Shown here: piece after piece, positions 63,076-64,000 of the stretch
Numbering within the stretch: the stretch's first letter is position 1
Layout: each line of letters opens with the position of its first letter
The notes under the pieces: model-generated
Told to the model about the DNA's origin: nothing
Seen by the model: only the letters and a program-made list of their open reading frames with translations
The model's database searches: none
Source: Chitinophagales bacterium
GTDB lineage: Bacteria > Bacteroidota > Bacteroidia > Chitinophagales > Chitinophagaceae
Length of the DNA: 64,000 nt
Assembly: GCA_017303395.1 (NCBI GenBank)
Contig: JAFLBN010000006.1
Location: 124,001 to 188,000 of the forward strand
Reading direction: 5' to 3'
Position numbers and translations under genes: made by a program

Positions 63076-64000
63076 TTATTGTACTATAAACCTGCTTGTG
63101 TTCATGATGCCATCGCCTGTTTTTGCCTGATAAACATAGATACCTAGTATCAATGTTTTTTCGGCAGTAGCATTTGGTCTCAGGTTTATGTTGGTTATAC
63201 TTCTGCCATTAATATCGTATATCATCAATGATATAGATGAAGTTGTACTATTGTTTGTAAAGCGCACTACACCTTGCTGGCTCCCTATTGATAATTGAGA
63301 CTGTTGTTGTGTAGTGGTTTCAACATTTACTGCACCTATTGTTATACTGTCTTTTTTTGTTTCACTGAAGCAACCATTAGAAGCCGTAAGTGTTACCTGA
63401 TATTTGCCATTGGTGGTATATGTATGTGCAGGGCTTGCAACGGTACTTGTATTGCCATTGCCAAATGTCCAATAGTTGTTGGTGTTATAGAGTGAAGTAT
63501 TGGTGAAGGTAGCTGTTTTGCCTGCTACTGATTTCGTAAAGTTGGCATAGGTGTAGTTTCCATACATATTCCATTTGCTGAAGCTATCCAACGTTACTCT
63601 GTTAGCAATACGTTTAATGTTGTTTGCATCAGTAGTTGAAAGCCCGTTGTTAAATGTAGTCTGCATTGGGTTTTTATGGAAAATAGAAGCATAGAATACA
63701 CAAGCAGCAAGATATGTACCGCTTGCACTTGGGTGAGATTCATCAGGCACATACAAGTCAACAGAAGGAAAACTATCTCTCATTTGTTTCCATGCGGAAC
63801 CAACAGGGGCAACTACTGCATTGTTATCCTGTGTCATTTGCATATAGCTATCGCGTAGGCGTTGTTGCATGCCTTCGTAAGTGCAGATGGGTGGATAAAA
63901 TGCACAGTTGGATGCATCACCATTCTTACGTCCCCATGTCATAAAAAACATCGTTTCTGTACAAGCACGATTTTTACGAATCATGCTATCTAACTTTTGT
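63076..64000 (-). CDS. T9SS-secreted SGNH-type hydrolase with PKD domain (partial, C-terminal part)
   Basis: The frame is open at the right edge of the window, so the N terminus lies outside it. The visible 300-odd residues begin with the end of an SGNH/GDSL-like hydrolase: MFFMTWGRKNGD, and the D-x-x-H catalytic block DESHPSASGTYLAACVF. Next is a PKD-like domain (YWTFGNGNTSTVASPAHTY) and a T9SS sorting domain ending MNTSRFIVQ. It is a surface or secreted esterase-like protein of unknown substrate. Confidence 0.82.
   Translation of the reverse strand, partial: QKLDSMIRKNRACTETMFFMTWGRKNGDASNCAFYPPICTYEGMQQRLRDSYMQMTQDNNAVVAPVGSAWKQMRDSFPSVDLYVPDESHPSASGTYLAACVFYASIFHKNPMQTTFNNGLSTTDANNIKRIANRVTLDSFSKWNMYGNYTYANFTKSVAGKTATFTNTSLYNTNNYWTFGNGNTSTVASPAHTYTTNGKYQVTLTASNGCFSETKKDSITIGAVNVETTTQQQSQLSIGSQQGVVRFTNNSTTSSISLMIYDINGRSITNINLRPNATAEKTLILGIYVYQAKTGDGIMNTSRFIVQ

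Noticed and set aside
1-64000. tRNA, rRNA, insertion sequence, prophage or toxin-antitoxin genes
   Set aside because: None was recognised in the intergenic regions or among the translated frames; all sizeable frames fit the genes listed.

Overview
The window comes from a Bacteroidota chromosome, most likely an undescribed or lightly described member of the Chitinophagaceae/Chitinophagales. The evidence is four secreted proteins with type IX secretion (T9SS) C-terminal sorting domains, promoters of the Bacteroidota kind (TTTG, about 19-21 bases, TAnnTTTG), almost no Shine-Dalgarno sequences, a fused LpxC-FabZ, the order nusB-DUF1573-yajC-coaE, and many Bacteroidota-type DUF proteins. It is dense housekeeping chromosome. 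I see no rRNA, tRNA, insertion sequence, prophage or CRISPR array. Genus-level placement is inference.

Layout. 1-5.5 kb: end of a membrane protein, purQ, a stand-alone DsbD N-domain protein next to full DsbD, and an FAD dehydrogenase. 5.5-8.4 kb: rplK-rplA-rplJ-rplL on the minus strand with its own promoter and terminator, cut off from nusG/secE and from rpoBC. 8.5-14.2 kb: a TonB-dependent receptor with a palindrome over its promoter, a T9SS protein with a seven-fold repeat, and a 65-residue exosortase-type substrate. 14.4-17.1 kb: rpsL-rpsG without fusA, then a compact exosortase locus (integral membrane protein, exosortase, two tiny Cys/Gly-rich substrates). 17.3-25.7 kb: rpsA with a TTG start and a strong Shine-Dalgarno, a DUF4397 T9SS protein and a 1500-residue T9SS subtilase. 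25.7-31.3 kb: geranylgeranyl-reductase-like flavoprotein, PadR regulator with membrane partner, pdhB, a lipoprotein, a DUF4476 protein and a biotin carrier protein. 31.3-36.5 kb: M1 aminopeptidase and nusB-DUF1573-yajC-coaE. 36.5-43.5 kb: transglutaminase-like protein, acyltransferase, recG, exbD, exbB, FKBP isomerase, NamZ-like hydrolase. 43.5-47.3 kb: one 1277-residue protein joining an MMPL/RND exporter, a PlsC acyltransferase and a methyltransferase. 47.3-58.8 kb: a minus-strand run of MFS, ABC ATPase, lpxA, lpxC/fabZ, lpxD, HD hydrolase, PBP1A-type synthase and a membrane transglutaminase. 59-64 kb: hydroxyacyl-CoA dehydrogenase, DUF983, lipoprotein, rdgB, DUF2027/Smr protein and the end of a T9SS SGNH-type hydrolase.

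How it fits together. Much of the window builds or exports the envelope: lipid A synthesis, peptidoglycan synthesis and turnover, outer-membrane uptake with ExbB/ExbD, T9SS cargo, and disulfide supply by DsbD. The most unusual part is the exosortase locus at 15.4-16.9 kb. Its substrates are almost nothing but a signal peptide, a roughly 20-residue Cys/Gly-rich core and a C-terminal P-[IL]-[DE]-[GE] plus transmembrane plus basic sorting tail. A third candidate substrate lies 2 kb away. A perfect inverted repeat overlaps the promoter of one of them.
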